Notes: generated from the letters alone by a model not told the origin. A stretch of DNA of 64,000 bases from Burkholderiales bacterium (GCA_014860355.1 JACZJV010000012.1:112212-176211), one strand, 5' to 3'; numbered from the stretch's first letter, positions 1-8,995 are shown. A program made the numbers and translations.

Positions 1-197
1 ATATCCTAGCCAATCCGCTGATACTGCTTGCGCCTTTGCTCGCCGGCTACACCACGGGCAGTACAGGGCGCGTCGCGCTCTCGGGCATACTCAAGTCGCA
101 GGCAGGGGAGGTGATGGCGGCGTACGCGCCCTGGTTTGCGATGCGCGTCGCCGCTGGCGACGGGGACTGGGCACTACTCGAGGGCTGGCGGCGGTGA
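1..197 (+). CDS. prmA: Ribosomal protein L11 methyltransferase, C-terminal end (partial)
   Basis: The window opens inside a reading frame whose codons start at base 3 and which ends with TGA at 195-197. The visible 64 residues include NPLILLAPLLA, a GRVALSGIL stretch and a tail ending LLEGWRR. This is the C-terminal part of the class I SAM-dependent methyltransferase fold of PrmA, which trimethylates ribosomal protein L11. The catalytic and SAM-binding parts lie outside the window, so the assignment rests on the C-terminal motif and on the next gene: a DUF3426 protein following prmA is common in betaproteobacteria. The stop overlaps the next start in a GTGA, which suggests translational coupling. 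Confidence 0.8.
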   Translation, partial: ILANPLILLAPLLAGYTTGSTGRVALSGILKSQAGEVMAAYAPWFAMRVAAGDGDWALLEGWRR

Positions 198-1033
198 TCA
201 CGCGCTGTCCTTCCTGTCGCACCCGTTTTCGTGTGAGCACGGAGCAGTTGGCAGTGCGTACCGGGCAGGTGCGCTGCGGCAAATGCGGCCGGATATTCGA
301 TGCGCTCGAATATCTCGTCGAGGAGAGCGCTCTGGCGGCCGAACCCGCCGAAGCGCAGGCGCCCATTGCCGTGGCAAGCGCCGTCGTCGACGCGCAAGCG
401 ATGGACGCCGAAGCGCAAACGCTGGACGCCGAAGCCGGAAGATCCGAGCCGGTGAAACCTGTTCCGGCACAGCCAGCGAGAGTCGAGCCCGAGGTCGAGT
501 TCGGCGCAGGCTCGTTCGATTTCGGTCCGATTGCGGCCGCGGATCCTGCCGGCCGCCCGCGGCGCTGGCCCTGGCTGTTGGGTGCGATCCTGTTGCTATT
601 GGTATTGCTCGCGCAGGCGGCGTATCAATACCGCAGCGCCATCATCGTGCTTTTCCCCGAGGTCAAACCCTATGCGGCGGAATTGTGCGCGACCCTGGGA
701 TGCGAGTTGCCGCTACCGCGGCGCATCGAGCTGACGAGCATAGAAGCTTCAGATCTGCAGGCTGACACGACCAATCCGAACATCATGGTGTTGACGGCGA
801 CGCTCAAGAACCGGGCCATTTTCGATCAACAGCTGCCCATGCTTGAACTGACGCTCACCAACGCCCAGGACCAGCCCCTGGTGCGGCGCGTGCTTACGCC
901 GCAGGACTATATCGGCAACACCGCCAAGGCCCAGGCCGGATTCGCCGCCAATACCGAAATGGTGATCAAAGTGTACATCGAAGGCTCGCAGGTCAAGGCT
1001 ACAGGCTATCGCCTGTATCTGTTCTATCCTTGA
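194..1033 (+). CDS. Zinc-ribbon and DUF3426 domain membrane protein
   Basis: A 279-aa protein starting at GTG 194, overlapping the prmA stop by four bases. The N-terminus is a zinc-ribbon of the MJ0042 type, CPSC at residues 5-8 and CGKC about 20 residues later. An acidic, alanine-rich linker follows (about residues 50-110), then one hydrophobic segment around residues 125-145 rich in Leu. The C-terminal part (about 150-279) matches the DUF3426 pattern and is probably on the far side of the membrane. The cysteine ligands and membrane span are seen directly. The family has no established function, and a sensory or regulatory role is only inference. Its position next to prmA is typical for betaproteobacteria. 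Confidence 0.85.
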   Translation: MITRCPSCRTRFRVSTEQLAVRTGQVRCGKCGRIFDALEYLVEESALAAEPAEAQAPIAVASAVVDAQAMDAEAQTLDAEAGRSEPVKPVPAQPARVEPEVEFGAGSFDFGPIAAADPAGRPRRWPWLLGAILLLLVLLAQAAYQYRSAIIVLFPEVKPYAAELCATLGCELPLPRRIELTSIEASDLQADTTNPNIMVLTATLKNRAIFDQQLPMLELTLTNAQDQPLVRRVLTPQDYIGNTAKAQAGFAANTEMVIKVYIEGSQVKATGYRLYLFYP

Positions 1034-1197
1034 ATATCCGTTGCAAAATTCATTCTGCAGCGGGGCGATCCAGGGGCCAGGGGCGGATTGTCCCCTGATA
1101 TCGCAACGGGCCGCGGGGCGACTTCGGTTATCCTCAGCGGTTTTCGAAGCGGCGCGCAGAGCCGTTCGCGCTGCGCACAAAGACGGAATATAAAACC

Positions 1198-2133
1198 ATG
1201 CGCATTCTGCTACTGGGCTCAATTGCCTACGACAATATCATGGTGTTCGAGGGACGATTTCGCGAACACATCCTGCCCGACCAGATCCACATGCTTAACG
1301 TGGCTTTCCTGGTGCCGGCTTTGCGGCGCGAGTTCGGCGGCTGCGCCGCCAACATCGCCTACAATTTGCGTCTGCTAGGCGGCCAACCGCTGATCATGGC
1401 CACGGTGGGCGAGGACGCCGAATCCTATTACCGACGCTTCGATGCGCTGGGCATAGCGCGCACGCACGTACGCGAGGTGGCAGGCACTTACACCGCGCAA
1501 GCCTTCATCACGACGGATCTGGACGACAATCAGATCACCGCGTTTCACCCGGGGGCGATGGGTCACTCGCATCTCAATAGCGTCTCCGCGGCGGGCGAGG
1601 TCGGCCTTGCCATAGTTTCCCCCGACGGACGCGAAGGCATGCTGCAGCACGCGCGCGAACTGAAGGAGGCGAATATTCCCTTCGTGTTCGACCCCGGCCA
1701 GGGCCTTCCAATGTTTTCCGGCGCCGAGCTGCTCGAGTTCGTGAAACTCGCGAGCTACGTTGCAGTCAACTCGTATGAAGGCAAGATGCTGGAAGAGCGG
1801 ACCGGTTTATCGATCGCGCACCTGGCGCAAAGGGTGGAAGCGCTGATCGTTACCCATGGCGCGAAGGGCTCGGAGATCCACACGGGCGGCCAGCGTCTGG
1901 AGATCCCCTGCGTCCAGGTGGATGAAATCGTCGATCCGACCGGATGCGGCGATGCCTATCGCGCCGGTCTGCTCTACGGCATCGCCGAAGGCATGGACTG
2001 GCGCTCGATCGGCCAACTCGCTTCGCTCATGGGGGCGATCAAAGTAGGCGCGCGCGGCGGGCAGAATCACCGGGCAACCCGTGCCGAAATCGAAGGGCTC
2101 TATCGGCAGCATTTTGATGCGCAACTGGGATAA
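1198..2133 (+). CDS. PfkB-family carbohydrate/nucleoside kinase
   Basis: A 311-aa protein of normal length for the PfkB (ribokinase) superfamily. The N-terminus MRILLLGSIAYDNI is the first beta strand with the substrate-binding region. FGGCAANIA around residues 47-55 is the first PfkB signature (normally GGxxxN). DPTGCGDAYRAG near residues 244-255 is the second signature and carries the anion hole and the catalytic Asp. The fold phosphorylates a sugar or nucleoside hydroxyl with ATP. FGGCAAN resembles the adenosine-kinase-like subgroup, but the substrate cannot be fixed from sequence. It starts at ATG 1198 after a 164-bp gap that holds one short GC hairpin (about 1079-1096) and no clear terminator. 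It converges on the HIT gene 10 bp away. Confidence 0.85.
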   Translation: MRILLLGSIAYDNIMVFEGRFREHILPDQIHMLNVAFLVPALRREFGGCAANIAYNLRLLGGQPLIMATVGEDAESYYRRFDALGIARTHVREVAGTYTAQAFITTDLDDNQITAFHPGAMGHSHLNSVSAAGEVGLAIVSPDGREGMLQHARELKEANIPFVFDPGQGLPMFSGAELLEFVKLASYVAVNSYEGKMLEERTGLSIAHLAQRVEALIVTHGAKGSEIHTGGQRLEIPCVQVDEIVDPTGCGDAYRAGLLYGIAEGMDWRSIGQLASLMGAIKVGARGGQNHRATRAEIEGLYRQHFDAQLG

Positions 2134-2143
2134 ACGCCGGATT

Positions 2144-2557
2144 TCATTCCAGCGCAGCGCGCAGCCTGGCGGCATTGACCTCCAGTTGAACTCGCGGCGG
2201 ATTTTTCGCCGGCCAAGTGAGGCGCATGCCGTCGTTGTTGTATCGCGGCACCAGGTGCAGATGGAAGTGAAACACCGTCTGGCCCGCGGCGACGCCATTG
2301 GCTTGGTATAGCGTCAATCCCTCGGGCGCGTAGGCCCTGTTGATCGCCTGCGCCACGCGCGCCGCGGTTTGGAAGGCTGCGGCCGCGAGCCGGCCATCCA
2401 GAGCGTATATATTTTCCGCATGCGGTTTCACGGTCACGAGCACATGGCCGGGGTTCACCTCGCCGATATCCATGAAAGCGAGCGTGAGTTCGTCTTCATG
2501 CACCTTGGTCGATGGTATGCGTCCGGCGACGATGCCGCAGAATACGCAATCATTCAT
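2144..2557 (-). CDS. HIT-family nucleotide hydrolase/transferase (canonical triad)
   Basis: A 137-aa histidine-triad protein. The motif HFHLHLVPR near residue 100 is the canonical HxHxHxx active site, whose middle His attacks the alpha-phosphate of AMP conjugates or dinucleoside polyphosphates. CVFCGIVAG at the N-terminus gives the CxxC pair often seen in bacterial HIT proteins. Length and motifs fit the HinT/Fhit-like group. It follows apaH on the minus strand with a 75-bp gap. Both enzymes act on nucleotide polyphosphates, so the pairing may be functional, though that is inference. The window contains a second, different HIT gene at 55675-56106. Confidence 0.9.
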   Translation of the reverse strand: MNDCVFCGIVAGRIPSTKVHEDELTLAFMDIGEVNPGHVLVTVKPHAENIYALDGRLAAAAFQTAARVAQAINRAYAPEGLTLYQANGVAAGQTVFHFHLHLVPRYNNDGMRLTWPAKNPPRVQLEVNAARLRAALE

Positions 2558-2632
2558 GAATTGTTCCTCTTTTCGATCGGACCATTAGACGGGCCGGCCC
2601 GCGCTTGCCGCGTCCCGGGACGCGCCTTCGCA

Positions 2633-3454
2633 CTATTCTCCCGGCACCTGGCACTGTTCGCACGGGACCTGGAACAGCTTGCGGTCCTCGAGCCGCACAG
2701 CGCTCAAGCTTCCTCCCCAAACGCAGCCGCTATCCAAAGCCAACAGGTCGGGCCGCAGCTTAAGCCCGAGTGTGGACCAGTGACCGCAGACGAGCGTGTA
2801 GTCGCGGCTGGCGCGCGCGGGCGCGTCGAACCAGGGAAAAAATCCTCGCGGCGCGTCGACGGACTCGCCTTTGGTGCGCAACTCTATGGTGCCGTCCGCG
2901 GTGCAAAAGCGCATCCTCGCCATCGCGTTGACGATGACACGCAAGCGGTCGGCACCGCGCAAGCTCTCGCTCCAGGCATCGGGCATGTTGCCATAGAGCG
3001 TGGCCAGAAAATCCCGCCAGTTGGCGCCGCGCAGCTCGGCCTCGACTTCCTGCGCCAGCATCTGCGCCCTTGCAATGCTCCATTGCGGCAACAGGCCCGC
3101 ATGCACCATGGCCCAGTTGCCTTCAACATGCAATATGGGCCTCTGCCGCAGCCACGCCAAGAGCTCCTCGCGGTCCGGCGCCGCGAGTACCTGGTCGAGC
3201 GTATCGCCGCGGTGTAATTTCGCGTGACCGGCGGCCACGGCGAGCAGGTGAAAATCGTGGTTGCCCAGCACGGTAACCGCGGTGTCGCCCAAGTCCCTCA
3301 CCAGGCGCAGGGTCGCGAGCGAGTCCGGGCCGCGATTGACCAGATCGCCGACGAACCACAGCCGGTCGCGCGCGCGACCGAAGCCGATGGCGTCGAGCAG
3401 GCGCCGCAGTGCGCCGTGGCATCCCTGAACGTCGCCGATTGCGTAAGTTGCCAT
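2633..3454 (-). CDS. apaH: Bis(5'-nucleosyl)-tetraphosphatase, symmetrical
   Basis: A 273-aa protein close to the usual ApaH length. The N-terminus carries the metallophosphoesterase motifs: GDVQGC at residues 7-12, [10 protein letters not shown] around 36-45 and GNHDFH near 64-69. These supply the Asp, Asn and His ligands for the two metal ions. ApaH cleaves Ap4A symmetrically into two ADP and also removes Np4 caps from RNA. The internal GDVQGCH and GDLVNRG are typical of ApaH rather than of generic phosphatases. It lies between comM and a HIT protein, all on the minus strand, with a 90-bp gap upstream towards comM. Confidence 0.95.
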   Translation of the reverse strand: MATYAIGDVQGCHGALRRLLDAIGFGRARDRLWFVGDLVNRGPDSLATLRLVRDLGDTAVTVLGNHDFHLLAVAAGHAKLHRGDTLDQVLAAPDREELLAWLRQRPILHVEGNWAMVHAGLLPQWSIARAQMLAQEVEAELRGANWRDFLATLYGNMPDAWSESLRGADRLRVIVNAMARMRFCTADGTIELRTKGESVDAPRGFFPWFDAPARASRDYTLVCGHWSTLGLKLRPDLLALDSGCVWGGSLSAVRLEDRKLFQVPCEQCQVPGE

Positions 3455-3544
3455 AGTTTTCCTGATAACTCGCTGCCAGACGAATCATGCACCGGCAATT
3501 CTGGGGGAGTTTGAAACGGGTATCCCCTCGTTTTCCAGCTGGCC

Positions 3545-5047
3545 CTAGGCCATACGGTCGAATTTGCGATATTGAATTGCCTCGGCTACGTGGGCTACGG
3601 CAATCGCTTCGCTCCTGGCGAGATCGGCAATGCTGCGCGCCAGTTTCAGCACCCGATGGTAAGCGCGCGCCGACAGATTGAGCCGGGTAATCGCCTGCCT
3701 GAGCAAACCCTCGGCGGCATCCTCCGGACGGCACCACCGGTCGATTTCACGCGTGGCGAGGCTGCTGTTGCTCTTGCCCTGACGCTCCATTTGCACCCGG
3801 TGCGCCGTCTCCACGCGCTCGCGCACTTCAACGCTCGCCTCGCCTGCGCTCTGGCGCAGCAAATCTTCCTGCGGCACTGCCGCTACGTCCAGATGGATAT
3901 CGATGCGATCAAGGAGCGGTCCGGAAATCCTGCCGCGATATCGTGTCACCTGATCCGGCGTGCAGCGGCAGCGGCCGCTGTAATGTCCGAGATAGCCGCA
4001 GGGGCAGGGGTTCATTGCGGCGATCAACTGGAACTTCGCGGGAAATTCTGCCTGGCGCGCTGCGCGCGAGATCGACACGCGGCCGGTCTCCAGCGGCCCG
4101 CGCAGCGTCTCCAGCACCCTGCGCTCGAATTCGGGCAGTTCGTCCAGGAACAGCACGCCGTGGTGAGCGAGCGAAATCTCGCCCGGGCGCGGATCGCTGC
4201 CGCCGCCAACCAGGGCCACACTGGAAGCCGAGTGGTGCGGTGCGCGAAAAGGCCGGCGGCGGAATTGCTCGAGGCGAAAGCCGCCCGAGCCCAGTGACTG
4301 TAGCGCTGCGGATTCCAGTGCCTCGGTATCGCTCATGGACGGAAGTATCCCGGGAAAGCGGGTCGCCAGCATGGACTTGCCGGTGCCCGGCGGTCCCGCC
4401 ATGAGCAGGCTATGGCCGCCCGCGGCGGCGATTTCCAGCGCACGCTTGGCATGCGCCTGACCTTTGACGTCGGCGAGATCGGGATAATCGGGCTGCGTCG
4501 TCGCTGCGGTTTCCGCCACGTAAGGCCGCAGGCTCTGCCTGCGAGCGAGGTGTGCGCATACTTCCAGCAGCGTCTTGGCAGGCAGGACGCGTGCGTCGCG
4601 CACCAGGCTCGCCTCCTCGGCGCTCGCGTGCGGCAGGACGAAAGCCCGCCCGCGGCGATGCGCTGTGTAGGTCATGGCCAGCGCACCGCGGACCGGTCGC
4701 AGATCACCCGTGAGCGAGAGTTCGCCGGCAAATTCGTATTCATCCAGCTGCGTCGCGGGCAGCTGTCCGGAGGCCGCAAGTATGCCTAGGGCGATCGGAA
4801 GGTCGAAGCGCGCGCTTTCCTTCGGCAGGTCGGCAGGGGCGAGATTGACAGTGACACGGCGCGCAGGAAACTCAAAATGCGCGTTGACCAGCGCCGCGCG
4901 CACCCGGTCGCGTGCCTCCTTCACCTCGACCTCGGCCAGGCCTACGATGGTGAAGCTCGGCAGCCCGCCGGAAAGATGAACTTCAACCGTGACTTCCGGC
5001 GCATCCATGCCGGCAAGCGCGCGGCTGTGCAGCACGGCGAGCGACAT
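3545..5047 (-). CDS. comM: Mg-chelatase-like AAA+ helicase ComM (YifB family)
   Basis: A 500-aa protein with the three-part YifB/ComM layout. The N-terminal ChlI-like domain (about 1-165) opens with SLAVLHSRALAGMDAP. A Mg-chelatase-type AAA+ domain follows with Walker A GPPGTGKS (about residues 217-224) and Walker B LFLDELPEF (about 298-306). The C-terminal Mg-chelatase domain holds an AMNPCPCGY zinc-like motif and the arginine-rich RISGPLLDRID. ComM is a hexameric helicase that helps branch migration of single-stranded donor DNA during natural transformation. Another transformation gene, dprA, is present at 34507-35580. It sits 5 bp downstream of ubiK in the same direction, so the two are likely co-transcribed. 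Confidence 0.93.
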   Translation of the reverse strand: MSLAVLHSRALAGMDAPEVTVEVHLSGGLPSFTIVGLAEVEVKEARDRVRAALVNAHFEFPARRVTVNLAPADLPKESARFDLPIALGILAASGQLPATQLDEYEFAGELSLTGDLRPVRGALAMTYTAHRRGRAFVLPHASAEEASLVRDARVLPAKTLLEVCAHLARRQSLRPYVAETAATTQPDYPDLADVKGQAHAKRALEIAAAGGHSLLMAGPPGTGKSMLATRFPGILPSMSDTEALESAALQSLGSGGFRLEQFRRRPFRAPHHSASSVALVGGGSDPRPGEISLAHHGVLFLDELPEFERRVLETLRGPLETGRVSISRAARQAEFPAKFQLIAAMNPCPCGYLGHYSGRCRCTPDQVTRYRGRISGPLLDRIDIHLDVAAVPQEDLLRQSAGEASVEVRERVETAHRVQMERQGKSNSSLATREIDRWCRPEDAAEGLLRQAITRLNLSARAYHRVLKLARSIADLARSEAIAVAHVAEAIQYRKFDRMA

Positions 5048-5052
5048 TCCGA

Positions 5053-5301
5053 TCAGGGATTCGGTTTGCTGGCCCTGGCTTCGAGTTCGGCGACCCGCGA
5101 CTCCAGTGCGCTGAGTTGTTCGCGCGAGCGCGCGAGCAGCCTGGCCTGGACGTCGAATTCCTCGCGGGTAACCAAATCCAGTTTGCCAAAAAAACTTGCC
5201 AGCAGGGCACGCACGTTCTTCTCAACGTCTTTGGCCGGACTTTGCGCCAGCAGCGCGCTGACTTTGCCGGTCAACTCTTCAAACAGGCGGTTCTGCTGCA
5301 T
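5053..5301 (-). CDS. ubiK: Ubiquinone biosynthesis accessory factor UbiK (BMFP domain)
   Basis: An 82-aa protein of the BMFP (membrane fusogenic) family, with the conserved LVTREEFDVQARLL core and a C-terminal coiled coil (about 48-75). UbiK partners UbiJ in the soluble Ubi complex that carries out late steps of ubiquinone synthesis. A ubiJ gene lies at 49427-50005 and ubiB and ubiE are also in the window. It precedes comM by 5 bp. Family membership is clear from length and motif; the role is taken from the E. coli homologue. Confidence 0.9.
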   Translation of the reverse strand: MQQNRLFEELTGKVSALLAQSPAKDVEKNVRALLASFFGKLDLVTREEFDVQARLLARSREQLSALESRVAELEARASKPNP

Positions 5302-5407
5302 TAGCGTCTCCTATTGTTCGTCGTTTTTTCGAGTCTATCACGCTAAACACAACGCGCCAGCGGACGAAGCAGTTGATCGCCCCCCGGTGGTGCAGTCAAA
5401 AGAACCC

Positions 5408-5424
5408 CGCACCAAAATAATGCA
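5408..5424 (+). promoter_or_regulatory. NtrC-type binding site upstream of porin-glnK-amtB
   Basis: The 17 bases CGCACCAAAATAATGCA match the classical enteric NtrC site TGCACCAAAATGGTGCA (recalled from glnA) at 14 of 17 positions. The site lies about 63 bp upstream of the -24 element of the sigma-54 promoter, a usual enhancer distance. A weaker GCAC/ATGC half-site pair follows near 5445. The match is seen directly; NtrC binding is inference. Confidence 0.55.
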
Positions 5425-5486
5425 TGACGCGGGTCATTTCGCTGAGCACGCAATGCAACCATTTGAAATGACAGAGATAAGAAAGC

Positions 5487-5502
5487 TGGCACAGCCTGTG
5501 CT
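5487..5502 (+). promoter_or_regulatory. Sigma-54 (-24/-12) promoter for porin-glnK-amtB
   Basis: TGGCAC, five bases, then GTGCT gives the invariant GG at 5488-5489 and GC at 5500-5501 with exactly 10 bases between them. This agrees with the sigma-54 consensus TGGCAC-N5-TTGCW except for one G. It ends 48 bp before the porin start. Together with the NtrC-like site and the glnK-amtB genes downstream, this strongly suggests nitrogen-limitation control. Confidence 0.75.
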
Positions 5503-5550
5503 AAAGAATGGCCGTAGGGTTCTTTCTAAACTTTGATAAGGGGTATCTAC

Positions 5551-6369
5551 ATGCGCAAACTACTAACCGCTTCGGTGATGTCAACCGCGTTCTGCCTGCC
5601 GCTGACGGTGCTGTCGCAATCCGCCGCTGCCGCTGACGCTTCTCCGCATACAATTTCCGGAAACTTCGGGATATACAGCCAGTATATCTTCCGTGGATTG
5701 ACGCAAACCAACCGGGACCCTGCCCTTCAGGGTGGACTCGACTACACTCATGCGAGCGGGTTCTATGCCGGCACCTGGCTGTCCAACATTAGCTGGCTCA
5801 CCGATTCTTCTTCGGTAACGGGCTATAGCAGCTCCAGTCTGGAGTGGGATTTTTACGGCGGCTACCGCGGCACTTTTGGCAAATCGGACTTCGGCTACGA
5901 CGTCGGCCTGCTGCAGTACTACTATCCTGGCAGCCACAGCGATACCCTCGCTCCCGGTAGCGTAAAGGCCGACACCCTCGAGGCCTACGGTGCAGTCAGC
6001 TGGAAATGGCTGAGCGCAAAATACTCCTACAGCCTGAATAGCAAGACTTTCGGCGTTCCCAACAGCAGCGGCACCTGGTATCTGGATCTGGCCGCCAACT
6101 ATCCGGTCTCGGACAAGCTGAGTCTGCAGGCACACTACGGCATTCAAAAGTTCGACGGCAGCAATGCGGGTATCGACAACGACACCGTAGCCTCGTACGA
6201 CGACTACAAGCTGGGGCTGACCTATGCCCTGCCCAAGGACTTTACCCTCGGCGCCTATTACACGGGGACCAGCATGGACTCCACGCAGAAGGCGTTTTAC
6301 ACGAACGTTTCCGACAACCGCATGATCGGCAAGGACACGTTCACCGTCTTCGTGCAAAAGACCTTTTGA
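5551..6369 (+). CDS. Putative outer-membrane porin (TorF/CHP02001 family), nitrogen-regulated
   Basis: A 272-aa protein. The start at 5551 is chosen because AAGGGG precedes it at good spacing and the N-terminus then reads as a signal peptide (MRKLLTASVM, hydrophobic core, cleavage near AAAADA). The mature part is rich in alternating aromatic and polar residues typical of beta strands and ends in VQKTF with a terminal Phe, the usual signal for outer-membrane barrel assembly. The repertoire NFGIYSQYIFRGLTQ near the mature N-terminus is typical of the CHP02001 family (called TorF-like putative porins). It is the first gene behind the sigma-54 promoter, 49 bp before glnK. Its solute is unknown; a role in letting ammonium or small nitrogen compounds through is inferred from context only. 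Confidence 0.8.
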   Translation: MRKLLTASVMSTAFCLPLTVLSQSAAAADASPHTISGNFGIYSQYIFRGLTQTNRDPALQGGLDYTHASGFYAGTWLSNISWLTDSSSVTGYSSSSLEWDFYGGYRGTFGKSDFGYDVGLLQYYYPGSHSDTLAPGSVKADTLEAYGAVSWKWLSAKYSYSLNSKTFGVPNSSGTWYLDLAANYPVSDKLSLQAHYGIQKFDGSNAGIDNDTVASYDDYKLGLTYALPKDFTLGAYYTGTSMDSTQKAFYTNVSDNRMIGKDTFTVFVQKTF

Positions 6370-6409
6370 ACACAGCCCAGGGCGCGTAACCAACGCCCTA
6401 CTTCCATGA

Positions 6410-6757
<348 letters not shown>

Positions 6758-6767
6758 GGAGAACGGC

Positions 6768-8162
6768 ATGAAGAAATTTCTTACCATAGTCGCGCTGTTC
6801 GGCGCATTGAGCCTGGCGGGCGTCACCGCGCAAGCGCAGGACAAGCCCGCCGAGCAGCCCGCAGCCGCGGCCCCGGCTGCTGCTGCTCCGGCTGCCGCGG
6901 CCGCCCCTGCAGCCGCTGCAGCGCCGGCAGCGGAGGTCAAAAAGCTGGACGCCGGCAGTACCGGTTGGATGATCACCGCGACGGTGCTCGTCATGCTGAT
7001 GACAATTCCCGGCCTCGCCTTGTTCTACGGCGGATTGGTGCGCGCCAAGAACATGCTGTCGGTACTGATGCAGGTGTTCGTGACCTTTTCGCTGGTCTCC
7101 ATCCTTTGGGCGGTATACGGCTACAGCCTCGCATTCACCGATGGGGGCTCGCTCAACTCGATCATCGGCGGCATGGGCAAGGCCTTTCTCTCCGGAATCA
7201 AACCCGACACGCTGAACGGCGTCATTCCCGAGTACGTGTTCGTCGTGTTCCAGCTGACTTTCGCGGCTATTACCCCCGCGCTGATAGTGGGCGGCTTCGC
7301 GGAGCGCATGAAGTTCTCCGCGGTGCTCTGGTTCATGGCCCTGTGGGTGACCTTCTGCTACGTGCCGATCGCGCATATGGTCTGGGGCGGCGGCTTCCTA
7401 GCCGGACTCGGCGCCAAGGACTTTGCCGGCGGCACGGTGGTGCACGTAAATGCCGGTATCGCTGCGCTGGTGGGCTGCGTGATGCTGGGCAAGCGTATCG
7501 GCTACGGCAAGGAAGCCATGCCCCCGCACAACCTCACCCTGACCATGGTGGGTGCCTCGCTGTTGTGGGTGGGCTGGTTCGGCTTCAACGTCGGCAGTGA
7601 GCTTGCCGCAGACGGTATCGCCGGCATGGTGCTGGTCAACACGCAGTTGGCAACGGCTGCGGCGGTCCTGGGCTGGATGTTCATCGAATGGATGACGCGC
7701 GGCAGGCCGACCATGCTGGGCGCTGCGTCCGGCGCGGTGGCCGGACTCGTCGCAATTACCCCGGCTTGCGGTTTCGTGGGCCCCATGGGGTCGATCATTC
7801 TCGGACTTGCTGCGGGGGTAGTCTGCTTCTGGGGCGTCTCCGGCCTGAAAAGCATGTTCGGCTACGATGATTCCCTGGACGTATTCGGGGTGCATGGCGT
7901 TGGCGGAATTCTCGGCGCCCTCGGCACCGGCATCCTGATGTCGGAATCATTCGGTGGCGTCGGCTACGACAAAGGCGTCACGATGATCGGACAGCTGACC
8001 ACGCAGGCGATCGCCGTCGGGGTGACGCTGGTGTGGACCGGTATCATCAGCTTCATACTGTACAAGATCGTCGACATGATGGTCGGCTTGCGCGCCGAGG
8101 AAAATATCGAGCGCGAAGGTCTCGACTCGACGCAACACGGGGAGGTTGCCTATCACCTGTGA
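6768..8162 (+). CDS. amtB: Ammonium transporter
   Basis: A 464-aa Amt/Rh channel. The start at 6768 follows AGGGAGA and gives a clean signal peptide (MKKFLTIVAL, cleavage near AQAQ). Residues about 30-56 form an alanine/proline low-complexity linker built of AAAAP-like units, unusual in length for AmtB, before the first of about 11 membrane helices (ALFYGGLVRAKN). Both pore histidines are in recognisable contexts: IAHMVWGGG and FGVHGVGG. The protein conducts ammonium/ammonia across the inner membrane and is gated by GlnK, encoded 10 bp upstream. A strong terminator follows 44 bp after the stop. Confidence 0.95.
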   Translation: MKKFLTIVALFGALSLAGVTAQAQDKPAEQPAAAAPAAAAPAAAAAPAAAAAPAAEVKKLDAGSTGWMITATVLVMLMTIPGLALFYGGLVRAKNMLSVLMQVFVTFSLVSILWAVYGYSLAFTDGGSLNSIIGGMGKAFLSGIKPDTLNGVIPEYVFVVFQLTFAAITPALIVGGFAERMKFSAVLWFMALWVTFCYVPIAHMVWGGGFLAGLGAKDFAGGTVVHVNAGIAALVGCVMLGKRIGYGKEAMPPHNLTLTMVGASLLWVGWFGFNVGSELAADGIAGMVLVNTQLATAAAVLGWMFIEWMTRGRPTMLGAASGAVAGLVAITPACGFVGPMGSIILGLAAGVVCFWGVSGLKSMFGYDDSLDVFGVHGVGGILGALGTGILMSESFGGVGYDKGVTMIGQLTTQAIAVGVTLVWTGIISFILYKIVDMMVGLRAEENIEREGLDSTQHGEVAYHL

Positions 8163-8205
8163 ACATAGCCGGGAAACCGCCCCTGCGGGGGCGGATCTCA
8201 CTAGA

Positions 8206-8231
8206 CGGGCAGCCGCAGGGCTGCCCGTTTT
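8206..8231 (+). terminator. Rho-independent terminator after amtB
   Basis: CGGGCAGCC at 8206-8214 pairs perfectly with GGCTGCCCG at 8219-8227 around a GCAG loop, followed by TTTT. A nine-base-pair GC-rich stem with a U-tract is a textbook intrinsic terminator for the porin-glnK-amtB unit. The tetR gene converges from the other side. Confidence 0.85.
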
Positions 8232-8251
8232 GCTTCATGGTTGCGCTGCAC

Positions 8252-8995
8252 TCAAGCAGGGGCGCGCGCCCGTTTCGCCGGCTTGGCTCCTGAAGCGCTG
8301 CGCGTAAAATTGGCAGTACGGCGCCGCATCGCGTCTAGCGCCCTGCGGCCTTTAGCAGTCAGAAACGGCTCGACCAGGAGCCCTATACCTTCGGCCACAT
8401 ACTTGCCCAGGCTGAACTTGCTGCGCAGGGCCCAGTGTTTCAGGGCCCAGGCATGACTGAAAGTTACATACTGGTACACCAGCAGGTATTCGTTGACCTG
8501 GCGCATATACCCCCCGGCAATGCAGGCGCGCAGGCAGTCCTGCAGCAGGCGGTTGGTCCGGAGTTCGTCCTGCTTTACCAGGGTCCTGCGATCGGCGCGC
8601 AGCGATTTGGTGGAGCGGTATGCAAGAACGGTCGCTTCGCGCAATCCATCCACGATGGTGCAGTAAGCCCACAATGCCATGCATAGGCGCTCGACCGGGT
8701 GCTCGACGCCTTCGAGGCGCGGCGGGATTTCCTTTTCGTACCTCTCGAGTACCAGTTTCAGCGAAAGCAGCAGGACGTCGTCCTTGTCGCCGAAATACTG
8801 GTAAATCAACCCGGTGCTCACGCCGGCTTCGCGGGCAATCTGCGAGATCGTGGTGGTGTAGTAGCCCTTGTCAGAAAACAATTTGACTGCCGCGCGCAGA
8901 ATCTGTGCGCGCCGCTCGCCCACCAGCTTGACGTCGGTAACCAGGCTTTCCACATGTCCGGGCAACTTCATTGTTTCACTCCATGTGGACGGCAA
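8252..8995 (-). CDS. TetR-family transcriptional regulator of the neighbouring catabolic cluster
   Basis: A 247-aa protein. The N-terminal TetR DNA-binding domain is clear: RRAQILRAAVKLFSDKGYY, then ISQIAREAGVSTGLIYQYFGDKDD, with the helix-turn-helix at about residues 48-68. The long C-terminal ligand domain (about 80-220) is typical of TetR proteins that bind acyl-CoAs and similar effectors, and it ends in a basic tail. A start at 8971 (MKLPG) is equally possible and would remove eight residues. It is downstream of and co-directional with the crotonase/SDR pair, across a 259-bp gap that holds an ATTCG-ATA-CGAAT inverted repeat (9111-9123). The perfect palindrome at 10967-10984 is the best candidate for its operator; that link is inference. 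Confidence 0.85.
   Translation of the reverse strand: MPSTWSETMKLPGHVESLVTDVKLVGERRAQILRAAVKLFSDKGYYTTTISQIAREAGVSTGLIYQYFGDKDDVLLLSLKLVLERYEKEIPPRLEGVEHPVERLCMALWAYCTIVDGLREATVLAYRSTKSLRADRRTLVKQDELRTNRLLQDCLRACIAGGYMRQVNEYLLVYQYVTFSHAWALKHWALRSKFSLGKYVAEGIGLLVEPFLTAKGRRALDAMRRRTANFTRSASGAKPAKRARAPA

Noticed and set aside
2551..2560. ATTCATGAAT palindrome at the HIT gene start, as a second regulator site
   Set aside because: Ten bases only, overlapping a start codon, and it lacks the flanks of the 18-bp palindrome; likely chance.
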